In this document: positions 36,630 to 47,900 of the stretch, piece after piece | Numbering within the stretch: the stretch's first letter is position 1 | Layout: every line of letters starts with the position of its first letter | From: Daedaleopsis sinensis | Lineage: Eukaryota; Basidiomycota; Agaricomycetes; Polyporales; Polyporaceae | DNA length: 64,000 nt | NCBI GenBank assembly: GCA_033807695.1 | Contig: CM066309.1 | Location: 3,410,001-3,474,000 of the forward strand | Direction of reading: 5' to 3' | The notes under the pieces: model-generated | What the model was told of the DNA's origin: nothing | What the model saw: only the letters and a program-made list of their open reading frames with translations | Database searches by the model: none | Position numbers and translations under genes: made by a program

Positions 36630-37390
36630 GTGTCTGTGTACAAAATATCAGTCATCCGTGGACCGAATTCGCCTTCCGTCTCTCGTCGCCTGCGCCTCGC
36701 TGGGCGAACTCACTCTCCCTTTTGTCGATAGTGTTCTCTCCCTCCCTCTTCGTCATAAATATTCGTCTCTTTTAATCCACCCCAAATGCCCTCCTTCTCT
36801 CCCTGTCCCGTCTCCTCGATTAGCCAGTCGCAGTCACATGATGTGACCTGTCCATCGCCAACCCCCGCTCACCCCTCTGCCGTACTTTCTCTTGCCTTCG
36901 TGCTCATTCCGCCGCCTCTCTATCGAACTTCGAATATCCGTGCCCCTCATTACCCTCCGTGTTAGTCCATGGCGTCGCGGCGCCAGTTTGCATACGTACT
37001 GTACATATCGTATAAGCTTAGTACGAATGTCATTGCCCGCTGCGACAAGGTCGTGCTCTTGTACATACTCTCGTCTCCTGGAACCCCCGAATAGTCAAAC
37101 TGTACCATTAGCTGCTCTCACCGAATACATAGAATGTCCCAATCATCGCTTGTGCTGGAGTGCTAAGTAGAACTCGGAGAGTCTTCGCATACGTGCAAAC
37201 ATTGTTCTAGAGAGCAATTTCGTAATCTAGATGCATCGTCCCGCAGGAAAGCTTATACTTGTTATGAGTCATAACAAGTAACACAGTGCACATCTCCTAG
37301 TACAATGATCTCTCGATTGCGGCATTGCTCGATAGGCTGCTAGTTTCGCTGAAGGAACGGAAGCTTGTTCATGTACTCCACAATTACCGT
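36630..37390. other. Intergenic, convergent 3' ends
   Basis: CT-rich 3' flank of the bZIP gene and 3' flank of the GST gene; no gene seen. Confidence 0.6.
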
Positions 37391-38253
37391 CTAGCCACAG
37401 GAGACCAAATAGTCAGCGACTGGCAAGAGAAATATTACCTGCCTCGAATTGCGAAAGCTCACCTTCGAGTAAGTGGACTTGACGCTTGGCCGGTTGCTCA
37501 AGTCCTCGATGTACTTCATGAGTCTCGCATACTTCGGTTTGCGGAGCTCGTCCAGCGTCTTCAACCCCTCGCCCACCGGGTGCGTCCCCAGGTCGGTCTC
37601 GAGGTGGATCAGGACCCGGATCAAGATCGGCGCCGCCGCGACGTCTGCGATGGACCAGTCCCCGACCGCGAAGCCCGTCGCGGGCAGGCGCGCCTGCAGC
37701 GCTTCGAGGGCTGCGAGGAGCGTCTCGTTGGAGCCCCCGGCGATGAAGAACGCCCTGTAGCTGTCGATGAGCTTCCCGGTGACGAGGGTCATGAAGAGCC
37801 GGGCCTGCGCGCGTTGCACGAGGTCGGCGGGGAGTAGTTGGGCCTCAGGAAAGAGCTCGGCGATGAACTCGACGATGACGAGGGACTCGGCGAGTATCGC
37901 CGCCTCCGGGGAAGGGGCCTCGGGTGCAGTCGGTGGGCCGCCGTAGCTGAGCGCGGGGATCTACGAGCGCGGAACGAGCGTGAGCCGAGCTGCCAGGTGG
38001 GGCAGATAGACCTGAGGATGGTGCGCACCTTCCCTTCGGGGTTCACTTTCGTGGTGAACCACTCCGGCTTGTTATTTAGGTCGATATTGATGGAGGTGTA
38101 CTCCGCCTTTGCCTCTTTCAGCGCAATTGTGACTCGTTGGGTGAATGGGGAGACCTATAATAGATGTCATGAGTTGGCGATGCGAGGACTTTGAAACTGG
38201 GGCGAGGAGCGTACGGGGTGGTCGTAGAGGGTAATCTGGCCAGCTTTAACCAT
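37391..38253 (-). CDS. Omega-class glutathione transferase, serine type
   Basis: Three main exons from ATG 38253. MVKAGQITLYDHP is joined by a GTACGC...TAG intron to VSPFTQRVTIALKEAKAEYT, giving a thioredoxin-fold N-domain whose catalytic position is Ser in SPFTQR. The second intron leads to IPALSYGGPPTAPEAP and an all-alpha GST C-domain with GFAVGDWSIADVAAAP. Omega GSTs usually have catalytic Cys (CPYxQR) and reduce or deglutathionylate; in Trametes the serine-type (GSTO-S) members bind wood-derived phenolics and terpenoids. The C-terminus is uncertain: the frame reads through to 37391, but a GTGAGC...CAG intron of 43 bp after TYSK would give a different short tail. A TATAAAG box lies about 100 bp upstream (38351-38360). 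Confidence 0.88.
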
Positions 38254-38350
38254 TATAGTTGTTCGAAAGGCAGGGCACAGCACAAAGGGTACTGTTGGAG
38301 TTGATGATGATGATGATGATGTGTAGTATTCGTACAGCGAGCCTTTGAGC

Positions 38351-38360
38351 CTTTATACCC
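38351..38360 (-). promoter_or_regulatory. TATA box of serine-type GST
   Basis: On the minus strand GGGTATAAAG lies about 100 bp upstream of the ATG at 38253. Confidence 0.6.
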
Positions 38361-38499
38361 CTCTGCGCGTATGCTCTGACGGCTATCATGTGAGGATCAC
38401 TCGGGACCAAGACCCTCATCTCATTGCTCATTCAGCAATGTCAGACATCATGATGACAACGAACCTGAGAATGGGATTGACATTGCAAGTTAACGAGGT

Positions 38500-38541
38500 C
38501 TTGTAGATGTAACATCCAATTCCGTTGGTTGCATCTACAAG
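38500..38541. repeat. Short inverted repeat (hairpin)
   Basis: A 14-bp arm (CTTGTAGATGTAAC) pairs with GTTGCATCTACAAG at 13 of 14 positions across a 14-bp loop. There is no coding context. Confidence 0.7.
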
Positions 38542-39622
38542 AGCTCAAATGTTACTGGATCACGACACTGAAACACGACAGACCGAGGGCCGCCCATCTT
38601 GGTAAGAGACGATGCACAATGGCATAAACCCCGAGACAGTCGCCAAACCATGTTCATGGCGCCTTCATAGCAACCCGATAACCGGAGTTAGTCAGCGAGG
38701 TTACACACGGCTAGGACACCTGGAGATCTTCGACAGCGTTCAGTGTCACTGTGACCTGACAGACGTTTCATGATTATGTAGGTCCGTGGCCAGAAGCGGA
38801 TATAAGACTCGGAGATCGGAAGCATTTGTCCCTGAAAATTGAACGTAGAGCGACAGAAGGGACTTGGAGCTTGCAGGTCGTGGTGTCGATGTAGAAGCTA
38901 CTGGCTTGGTAGGTGAGATGAGATTTGGTCGTCATTTTTCGTAGATTGGTTTCCTTTTTGGGAAGGGTGGTTGCTATCAAGTCGCCACAAAATCAAATAT
39001 TTACAACGATGACCCACATGGCCTCCGTGTGGATCCTAGAATCTTGCGATTTGCTTGCGATGAGTACAAGGAGTCCATCAATGACACATTCAGCTCGGTC
39101 ATCAGTATCGATGTCACTAAAGTAATCAGAACACCGGTCAGACGTCCGAGTTATCGAGGCCCTCGAAGAGCAGAAACATACCTAGATAGACACAGGCTAG
39201 TGGCGAACGTTTGCGCACGTCACAGGGACGAGGGCGACAATTGTTTCCCTATGGTTTCGACAACAGTAGCTCGAGTCCAGATTTATAACGTTTGTCACAC
39301 TGGTCACAGGTGCACAACCACATAGCCTCCGCGGCTTATGACCGTCGCGTCTCTTCCGAGTCCCGGGATCGGAGACAACGTTGGCGAAATTTGACGATAC
39401 CGATGACTTCGTTAAGACTTGTCCCCGGCGAGTGCCAGCAGTGCTACTAGTAAATCGCCATTTATAAGTCAGCTAGTGAGCTTGAATGTACATATCGAGA
39501 TATGCTTCTTCGAGGCCTCATGATGATTGATACCGTCCGCACGTCGAATACACTATGCGAATAGTAAATGTCGTTTCAATAACAGAGGTAGACTAGGCGA
39601 ACCTTTTGACAAGCGTACCGGG

Positions 39623-40519
39623 CTAGTTTCGCTGTTGGTTCATCGGATGCTCCTTCCAATGTTGCGCCTCCGCCTATAGCCAAGGAAAGGGACGATCAGC
39701 TTTACGTATCGCAAGACCGCTGAGTCGCCTCTATCACGCACCTCCAAGGAGAACGTGACCTGGACGCTCGGCCTGTTGCTCAAATCTTGGATATACTTCG
39801 CGACTCTCGCAAACTTTGGCTTCTGCAGCTTGTCTAGCGTCTTCGTTCCCTCGCCGACAGGGAACCTCCCGATGTCCCGCTCGAGCAGCATCACGGTGCG
39901 GATCAGAAACGGCGCAGCTGCGACATCCGCGATCGACCACTCGCCGACGGCGAAGCCTGTCGAGGGCAGGCATGCCTGGAGGGCCTCGAGACCTGCGAGA
40001 AGAGACTCGTCCGATCCGCCGATGATGATAAAGTTCTTGAAGCCCTCGAAAAGTTTTTGCTCCACGACAGTGATGAACAGTCTTGCGCGCGCACGCTGCA
40101 CGGGATCGGCGGGGTGCAGCTTCGACTCGGGGAAGAGATCGGCGATGAATTCGACGATAACGAGCGATTCGGTGAGGATCGCTGCCTCGGGAGACGGGTC
40201 CTCTGGGGCGCCCTTGGGCCCGTAGCTGACGGCCGGGACCTGAGGTGCTGTGTGAGCTGAAGAGAAAGAGGAGTACGTTCATGAGGAGCCTATAGGCGAT
40301 ACCTTTCCCACAGGGTTCACTTTCGTGGTGAACCAGGTCGGCTTGTTATGCACATCAACGTCTACGGACGTATACTCCGCCTTTGCCTCTGCCAGTGCGA
40401 TCTTGACTCGGTGCGTGTACGGAGAGAACTGTCGGTGCAGAGAGGTTAGTGTGAATTTAAACCGTCGATCCGAGCAAAGACTGTACCGGACTATCGTAGA
40501 GGGTGAATGTCTGTGCCAT
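39623..40519 (-). CDS. Omega-class glutathione transferase, serine type (second copy)
   Basis: ATG at 40519 gives MAQTFTLYDSP, spliced to FSPYTHRVKIALAEAKAEYT, again with Ser at the catalytic site (SPYTHR). The C-domain follows from VPAVSYGPKGAPEDP and carries GFAVGEWSIADVAAAP and TLDKLQKPKFARVAKYI. The end is modelled with a GTGCGT...TAG intron after TFSLE, giving a short tail EAQHWKEHPMNQQRN and a stop at 39623; without the intron the frame stops at 39640. It is about 65-70% alike by eye to the first copy, and in the same orientation, so the pair arose by tandem duplication. Confidence 0.87.
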
Positions 40520-41503
40520 TGTAGCTTTCTGAAGTTCAGGATTTTGAGCACGGACTGTAGAGCGATCGATGATGGGTATAGAGTCCGTGTCGAGTATACA
40601 CAGTGACCATCATGATGAAGCCAGCAGCTCCCAGGCCAGGACCCTTGACAAATAGGTAGTGTGTAAGGCCTAACCAGGCGCTGACCGGTACCGGGACCGC
40701 TGACCGCCGCCTGTTGGCGGGACAGATCAGATCTTACGCTGACTCCACGTTACCCGCGCTAATGTCGAGTCTCGACGAAAAGCCTTGCTCGCGCCGTCGT
40801 ACGCAGCTTGAGGCTATTGCACAAACCTCACCCAATACCAGGACGTGATCCTAGACGTGTGCGAAAAGCTATTCACCGACGATCGATCTTCGCGTCTAGC
40901 CTCGGCATTTCACCCACTTCTACCTCGGCATGATGATCCCGGCCATCCCCCGAGCTGGATATCTTAACAGACTCGGACGACGTTGGGACCGATCGCCTCA
41001 CCCGCATTGCGCACTCATGGCACCTTGCGTCAATCCGAGTAGCTGGCAGAATTTGGGGGGCACATAAACGCACTTATTCCACACGTCCAATCCGCTCCAG
41101 CACTACTACACTTTCCCTACTCATGCACTTGTCCCATCTGCATTAATATCTGTACACTCTACTTCTCCGCACTTTCAAAATAAGCGCTACTCTTTCATGA
41201 TTTACTTACTTACCATACTCACACAGGTCGACGAGGTTGTATTACATGAGCTATCGTCGTAGCGTAGTCGATTCTTATCAATCCGTTCTCTTCTTCACGC
41301 GAGAATAGTGTGAATGATCCGAGTCCTCGAAGTTTCATGGTAGAAGTAGTTATCTACATGACAAGTCCGAGTCCGCCGGCGTCCTATCTCCTACTCAGGC
41401 TACTAAAATTATGCGGCCGGAGTGGATACAGTGACTCCCGAGTCCCGCAGAATGTATTTGTTGTTGCTAAATGCCTCCAGAGTTCCCGCCTAGCGTACAA
41501 AAT
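40520..41503. other. Intergenic region between GST copies
   Basis: No gene supported; it contains the upstream region of the second GST. Confidence 0.5.
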
Positions 41504-42364
41504 TCAATCAACATCCCAGGCTATCTTGAAGCCAAGAGCATAGGTAGACAAGTTCGCGCGTACCTCATCCCACGTCTTCTTGACAATTGGGTACTCCTTC
41601 GCGTCAGCGATGTAGCGTGAGATCCTCGCGAACCTGGGCTTCTGCAGCTCCTCGAGAGTCTTCTTCCCCTCTCCGACGGGGTACTTCCCGAGGTCGTTCT
41701 CCAGGAGGAGCAACATGAGCAGGAGGATCGGCACGGCGGAGACATCCGCGATCGACCACTCCCCGACGACGAAGCCGGTCTCTGGCAGGCGCGCCTGGAG
41801 TGCCTCGAGGGCGTCGAACAAGACGGTGATGGGGGAACCCACGGCGACGAACTTGAAAAAAGCATCGTAGAGCTTTGCCTCGACGATGGAGACGAAGAGA
41901 CGCGCACGAGCGCGCTTCACGAGGTCCGCGGGGAGCAGCTTCGACTCGGGGAAGAGGTCCGCGATGAACTGGACTAAGACGAGAGATTCCGTGAGTTTTT
42001 CGGACTCGGGTGAGGGCTCCTCCGGTGATGTCTTTGGGCCACCGTAGGTCATCGCCGGGATCTGTAGGAGACGGGAAAATGGCAGTCAGCTTGAGAGGTC
42101 CAGTGCCAGATATAGCGGAGCTTCATGAGCATTGCACCTTCCCGGTAGTAGGATTGACCTTGGAGGTGAACCAGGAGGGCTTTTCCGCTAGATTGATCGT
42201 GCACAGCGTATACTCCGCATTTGCTTGTTCGAGTGCAAGCCGCACCCGATGAACGAATGGAGAGGACTGAAGAGCGGGTCAGTACGCTAAGCACTCTGCG
42301 GCGTCGCACAAGGGTGAAGGCGTACGGGGTTCCCGTAGAGAGTGATCTGCTCGGTCTGGACCAT
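41504..42364 (-). CDS. Omega-class glutathione transferase, serine type (third copy)
   Basis: ATG 42364 gives MVQTEQITLYGNP, spliced to SSPFVHRVRLALEQANAEYT; the catalytic residue position is Ser (SPFVHR). A second intron after NPTTGK leads to IPAMTYGGPKTSPEEP and a C-domain with GFVVGEWSIADVSAVP and TLEELQKPRFARISRYI. The frame runs through to ALGFKIAWDVD and a stop at 41504; a donor (GAG|GTACGC) after TWDE may start a last intron instead. A TATA-like element (GATATAAG, near 42450) lies upstream, next to a block that is duplicated at 43.4-44.0 kb. Confidence 0.87.
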
Positions 42365-43103
42365 TATTGTGATCGAATGTCGCAAGATTCAAGGAGTGCT
42401 GGTGTTGCCGGGAGGTGTTGTTGGATGATGCGGGGACGATAGTCCTGGCCGACCTTATATCAGTCTACTAACCAGCGCAGTATGAGAGCTCTGAGTGAAT
42501 TTTCACCGAGATCGGACTTGGCACCGGGCCCGGGCCCTAAGCGAACCAGAAGGTAGTACAATGTACTCGCACTGTACACCGTACTCCTTCACATCCTGAG
42601 ATGCTGGGTATCAACTGAGTACCTCTTCGGATGCCCGTTACACCCATTCCGTGCCCGCTCGACTTCATGTATCCCGATATCGGACAGGAGTAGCATCTAC
42701 CGGATTGATCGGGATACATATGACTGCGTCTCAAGCACAATTCGGAATTCATAGGTGCTAGATCCCACGAAGGGTTTTTTGCGCGGGTTCTGCGACGTAA
42801 AGAACCTTCCCGGGTTCGTCCTAGGATAACTTTACTATGTAGTACTCACAGCACGATCTACTCCGCATTGCGTCCGTTCGCGTTAAATGGTCCCTGTGAA
42901 GTTACCGTAGCAGGAGCGTGACGTTCCGAAAAGGTCGTTACATTAGTGATCTGAGACTACCGATAGCAGAAGCTATAAGTGCAGGTGTAATAGCTGCGAC
43001 CGTCCGACAGTTCGATAAGTAGTCCGATGAGCCGATTAGAGGAGCTCTTACTCACAGCTGCTTGGCGTAAGGATGCAGGTCGCGTTTATAGCGCTCACTG
43101 GGC
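42337..43103. repeat. Segmental duplication, copy 1 (GST exon 1 and upstream)
   Basis: Pairs with 43380-44014. Shared landmarks in order: GST first exon, CACCGAGATCGGACT, a hairpin block (42669-42717), GCGTCTCAAG with TCGGAATTCA, GAAGTTACCGTAGC, and TAGTCCGATGAGCCGATT with a trailing TTTATAGCG. Identity is roughly 70-75% by eye with small gaps. Confidence 0.75.
42669..42717. repeat. Inverted repeat (hairpin) in GST upstream block
   Basis: GTATCCCGAT (42669-42678) is the exact complement of ATCGGGATAC (42708-42717). The other duplicate has GTACCCCGAT and ATCGGGGTAC (43631-43640, 43669-43678), so one pair changed T:A to C:G. Confidence 0.75.
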
Positions 43104-43379
43104 TCCGATGACCGTGACGATGGGCATAAACTTTACGGAAGCGCCTGGTAACTAGCCGTCGGTAGTACTTACCTAGCACAGTAGCTAAATGTATCGAGAA
43201 ACAGCTTTCGTGGCACTTGTTGTAGTATTTCAAGTTGCCAGTTTGAAAGGGAGGAGGAGCAAGTTTTCAAGAACAGAGAACAGACTCTGCCATGGCAGGC
43301 GCTCATAATAGTAGTCACACATTCTCGACACCAAAAAAGGGAGCATAGCGTGTGGCTGCGCATTGGAACAACCTGTAGT

Positions 43380-44014
43380 ACTTAGGGTGCCCATAGAGAG
43401 TGATCTGCTCGACCTGGACCATTGAGCTCGAATATCTGTCTCGCAAGACTGGATGGGTACTCGTTGCCAGGACTTGTTAGATGGTGCTGGGCATAGTGCC
43501 GACCGACCTTAACTCAATCTATATGAGAGCCTAATGAGTACTCTAAATGTTCACCGAGATCGGACTCACCCCGGCCCTAACTACATAGACTAGCATAGAC
43601 TATTACTGTTAGGTCTGTTGAAGTCTTCAGGTACCCCGATATCGGATAGAGCAGCATCTATCGGATTAATCGGGGTACATCTGGCACTGCGTCCTACTGC
43701 GTCTCAAGACGATTCGGAATTCACAAGCGTCAGATGACAGATCCCCGGTCGTATGACACTCACAGCCTTCGCATTGTCTCAGTTCGTTTTGAACATCCGA
43801 TGTGAACATTGTGAAGTTACCGTAGCCTTGTAAAGCAATGTTGTTACATTCGTGATTTTGATGCTACCGATGTCACTTAGAGGCACCTTTGCCGACAGAA
43901 ATTATGCAGGTGTGATAACTATGACAATCCGACAGTTCGATATGTAGTCCGATGAGCCGATTGGAGGAACACCTACTCACAGCTCGGCGTAAGGATGTGG
44001 GCCGTGTTTATAGC
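43380..44014. repeat. Segmental duplication, copy 2
   Basis: Partner of 42337-43103, with the same landmarks in the same order and orientation. Confidence 0.75.
43384..43422 (-). pseudogene. Relic first exon of an omega GST
   Basis: ATG at 43422 encodes MVQVEQITLYGHP, almost the first exon of the third GST. The donor that follows there (CCC|GTACGC) has become CCCTAAGTAC, so splicing is lost, and no following exons are found downstream on the minus strand. It marks the end of the duplicated block. Confidence 0.75.
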
Positions 44015-44304
44015 GGTTAGGTTGTTGCAAATTCCTTCGGAGTTGAGGTGGGCCTGAATCGGGTACTAAGGGACTTCGACATGAAGGAGATTCTCCGACG
44101 GCCGGTAATTGCTAGTGTAGCGACCGTCCTTTCGGTTGCAGTGCACGCAGTACACTTGATCAAAGTGAAGATATGTGAGCACATGTTAATCCACACCAGT
44201 CATTTAGGACGACTTGGCCAGGCGACATAACACTGTACACTCACCATGCAAGTACTTCAAACTACTATACATGTGTTGCCGACCGACGTCGCATACAGTG
44301 TGAT

Positions 44305-44560
44305 CCATACCCTCACCAGGTACGAATCGCCCTCGAGGAGGCGAAAACGCCTATCACCTGGTGCAACATTTGCTCCTGCCCGGAGTGTAGCTACGTGAAC
44401 ACAGCTCCCGGCGCTCACTTCAGGGCGCATTCCCTACCGCGTCGTTCTCGCTCCGCCTGAAGATGATGTTGAAGCACGAGATTAGCGGAAGAGGGGACGA
44501 AGACCCCCGAGGAACTTCAGAACCCCAAGTTCGCGAGGGTGAAGTATATCGACGCTGAAG
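44305..44560 (+). pseudogene. Decayed omega GST fragment on the opposite strand
   Basis: The + strand encodes YPHQVRIALEEAKT near 44307-44350, the start of the GST helix 1, and TPEELQNPKFARVKYI near 44500-44550, a C-domain segment. Between them most of the gene is missing. Orientation is opposite to the other copies. Confidence 0.65.
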
Positions 44561-44824
44561 GAGCCGCCCTATACTGCCTATGCGAGTTAGACAATAGAAT
44601 TCGGGCCGCTGTTGTGTGCAGCCGGACGTTCTGGAAATTTCGCGTAAGAATCCAGCCATGAAGAGGGACTAGACATCTGTAATCCGATGACTGGTCGATG
44701 TATGATGCTACAACTAAATTGCCAGAAATTACGGTTAACTGGCACGGACGCGACGAGACAACGTCAAACATACCATGATACCCGTCTCCCCCTATTGAGA
44801 ACGCTTCAACTATCGTTTCCTGCA

Positions 44825-46102
44825 CTATGGCTTGACCGCATCGGGATGCCGCTCCCTGATCTTACTCTTCTGCCTCGCCGCCTCCTCCTGCACCTTCAGC
44901 CCTTCCTTCCTCCATTGCACCTTCTCCCACGCGTCCCATTCATCGCGTGCGTCAAGCCACCGTTCCTGCACATCCCGCACGTCCGCCCGAGGGCCTTGTA
45001 TCGTTCCAGCGGCGGACGTCATGAGCGCGTACGTGTTCGGCCGCTGCGTCGCTGGCAAGTGCGACGCATCGACAGTTTCCGGCGGCTGCCCGACCTCGGG
45101 AGAAGGCACAAAGACGCAGCCGGTGGCCTTGTCGATAGTGCGTGTGAGGTGTAGCATGGACTCCTTGTCCTGCAAGGGTTTCGAGGTGAATTGTCGGGAT
45201 CAATTGCAGAACGGGGGCCGCACGCGTGGTAGGCGGGTGGTGGAGGTGATGTCAGAGAACCAGAGACTCACTTCGACAGCAAGGGTCTCAAAGCCCACGA
45301 GGGAGAAGTCCTCGATCAAGGAACATATGGCCATGTTCAACGCAGCATACCGCGGGGACTGCTGAGTGAGCAGGTTCTCAAGATAGGACAGGTCCTGCAC
45401 TTCGGTATAGAAATCAAGGTTGAAGTCTGGGGAAATGACCCCAACATGAATGGCTGAAACACTGACGGGCACTGCGCAGCGAGATGAAGGCACGCACCAA
45501 GATCTCCGTACTGCTGAATGAGGTCGACCTTGGAGAGGACATTGATATGGGGTAATTCGAGGTGGAGCATGGCGCGCAGGGACAGCATGAGCACGGATAC
45601 GTACTTGGACGCGTCTGTGACATAGTGTGCGTCGCAGAGATGGACGGCCGCTAGCTAGCCTGCCGCCGTCGGTGGTCAGCAAGGAATGAGGATCTGCCCA
45701 TGCACGTACCCGGAAGCCGCTCTTCGTCAATTTTGAGATGATGTTCTTCACGCTCGGATGATTGGTACTCAGCTCGACTTGTCCAGGAAGATCGAAGAGG
45801 ACATAAGCGTCCTTGTCTAGCTCCTTCAGGCGTTCCTCGAGCCAGTCGAAGTTTGCCTCGAGGTATTCCATGCAGTAGAGCATCCCGCCGTTAGGACCAA
45901 GACCGAGCTCGTTCATGACATCTTCCAGGTTGATCAAAGAGGCTATGTCCACTGCGCATGGATATGGTATGTTTTCGTTTGCAGGGTCGAGGTTGACGAT
46001 TGCGATTGGGCGATTGAGTGCCGTGAAGAGTTGATGCTTCCCAAAGCAATAAGTTGACTTGCCGCTCCCAGGCGAACCACAGACGACCTCTCCGAACGGC
46101 AT
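44825..46102 (-). CDS. GPN2: GPN-loop GTPase 2
   Basis: Four exons on the minus strand. G1 is GSPGSGKST at the N-terminus, followed by VNLDPANE; the GPN loop is GLGPNGG; G3 is FDLPGQVE; G4 is SKVD in [15 protein letters not shown]. After the last intron, the tail has a coiled, charged end ([19 protein letters not shown]) and stops at 44825. GPN GTPases (GPN1-3) act as dimers in nuclear import and assembly of RNA polymerases II and III; the GLGPNGG loop with SPGSGKST matches GPN2/Gpn2. The start ATG at 46102 is separated from a divergent RecQ gene by an inserted mariner element whose left end begins 134 bp upstream. Confidence 0.95.
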
Positions 46103-46154
46103 TGCAAGGCAAAGGCAACACGCTATCTAAGATTGAGTTGATTTGCGCAGGGTA

Positions 46155-46190
46155 GAGGAGGAGGAGGAGGAGGAGGAGGAGGAGGAGGAG
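46155..46190. repeat. (GAG)12 microsatellite
   Basis: Twelve perfect GAG units upstream of GPN2; purine-rich 5' flank, not coding in any supported model. Confidence 0.95.
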
Positions 46191-46236
46191 AAGGTCGTGG
46201 TCGTGGACGAGGACGAGGAGATGAAGTCAGAAGGTA

Positions 46237-46313
46237 CAGCTGGTGTCAAAATTAATGCCCGACGTGCGCGCCTGTCCCAAAATGCATGAGTTGACGCTCA
46301 ATGCACGAAAGTG
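46237..46313 (+). repeat. Left terminal inverted repeat of mariner element
   Basis: 77 bp, from CAGCTGGTGTC to CACGAAAGTG, exactly complementary to 50600-50676. It also contains the region immediately upstream of the transposase start. Confidence 0.97.
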
Positions 46314-46376
46314 TGCGACCTTTGTTCTCGTCAGGATCCCGTAGCATTCGAGCCCTCTCCTCCTCTATTTCGCCCT

Positions 46377-47496
46377 ATGCCAAACCGGAAAATCAGCATA
46401 GACATCAAAGAACGTGCTTTGCATCTCATCTCTACCGGAAAACAGGCTTCTGAGGTCGCAGCTCTGTTGGGAGTCGCCAAACGCAGTCTCGGGCGTTGGC
46501 AGGCAGAACACGACCGCCATGGACACCTTTCCTCCTACTCCTACCTCCGTGGCCGCCCTCGAAAACTCACTCCTAAGCTGTTGGAAGAGATGGGCGAGCT
46601 GATCCGGCAGTCACCTGATATGTACCTGGAGGAGATCGTTCAGTGGTACGCCGTGCATCGTGATCTCTCTGTCTCAGTCCCCACCGTGCACCGGGCCCTC
46701 AAGCGACTTGGACTCTCATACAAGAAACTACGGAGGGTCGCAGCAGAACGAGATGACATCTCTCGCGAGCAGTGGAAGCGCGCCATCACGTCCCGATTCA
46801 CGGCATCCCAACTCGTCTTCGCCGATGAGTCCAGCAAGGATAACAGGACCGTCTTGCGGAGATATGGACGGGCACCCAGAGGGGAAAGAGCGGTCACGGT
46901 TGTGTCTGCCAACCGTGGCCTGCGATACAGCATACTGCCTGCTCTCTCCGTCGATGGGATCCTGACTGTACGAGTCGTAAGAGGGTCCGTCGACGGTCAG
47001 ACATTCTTCGACTGGGTGGTTTCTGACCTGGTGCGTCCACACATACAATTCCGGCGACATAAACTGCTGACATGGATCATAGCTACCCAAAATGAACCCG
47101 TTCCCTGGACCGAATAGCATTCTTGTTGTGGACAACTGCCGGACGCACAAGAGCGAGTCGGTTCGTGAGGTTGTAGAGGCCGCCGGTATGTGTATACCTG
47201 TGATTGCTTACTGTCCCTTATCGGCCATACCATACAGGCTGCGTCTACGTCTTTCTGCCAGCATATTCCCCCGATCTCAACCCGATTGAAGAGGCATTTA
47301 GTGCTGGTGAGTGGAGCTCGACTGACTACCGCGCGTGATCTCTAACATGTATCCTGTAGTGAAGCATTATCTGCGCCAGCGTCCTAGTCAGTTCTTAGAC
47401 AGCGAGACACCAGAGATCGACCTCATGGAGGCTTGTATGGCTGCTGTAACACCCGAGAAGGCAGCAGCCTGGTACCGTCACAGTGGATACATGTAA
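46377..47496 (+). CDS. Tc1/mariner (IS630-like) DD34E transposase
   Basis: Exons 46377-47030, 47083-47185, 47238-47306 and 47360-47496 give exactly 320 residues. The N-terminus has a paired helix-turn-helix DNA-binding region (SEVAALLGVAKRSLGRW, then RGRPRKLTP, an AT-hook-like motif). Catalytic residues are visible: Asp in VFADESSKDNRT, Asp in ILVVDNCRTHK, Glu in SPDLNPIEEAFS; 34 residues separate the second Asp from the Glu, so DD34E. No stop or frameshift interrupts it, so it should be active. It starts 64 bp inside the left TIR. Confidence 0.95.
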
Positions 47497-47900
47497 CCTT
47501 ACGCTGTATTCATGCAACTTGATGATTACTCGCAGTCATTTTTATCACACTGTTTAACGATTAACAAGGTGTATTGTATGATCCGAATGGACCGCAGTGA
47601 GTCTGTAACGAGTGTGATGTGAGGGAGTGACAGTTGACGTTGGGGTACTAGCTTGAGTAGCGACAGTGGGCACAGTCGGAGCACTAATTACGAAAATAAC
47701 TATGGGAGAATAGATCATGGTACATAGAACGGTTATTGTAAACGAGCATATCCAGAAGTGATGCAACATATGGAGGCAGGTGCAAGGGGGAGCATTGACC
47801 GGCAAGAAGATGAGAACGAGGAATATTGGTAGGGGGTTACTACTGAAGTCGACTCGGACTCGGAGAGCGAGGTAACAGTTCAGACTCGGAGTTACCGGTA
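47497..47900. other. Convergent gene spacer inside mariner element
   Basis: A 404-bp spacer holding the facing 3' ends of the transposase and passenger gene; no gene seen. Confidence 0.6.

Larger units (their letters stand above)
38254..39622. other. Intergenic region with TATA box and one hairpin
   Basis: Holds the promoter of the first GST (TATAAAG, 38351-38360) and an imperfect inverted repeat (38500-38541). No gene is supported. Confidence 0.5.

Noticed and set aside
46155..46190. Poly-Glu coding region
   Set aside because: The GAG run lies in the 5' flank of GPN2 outside any supported frame, so it is called a microsatellite only.
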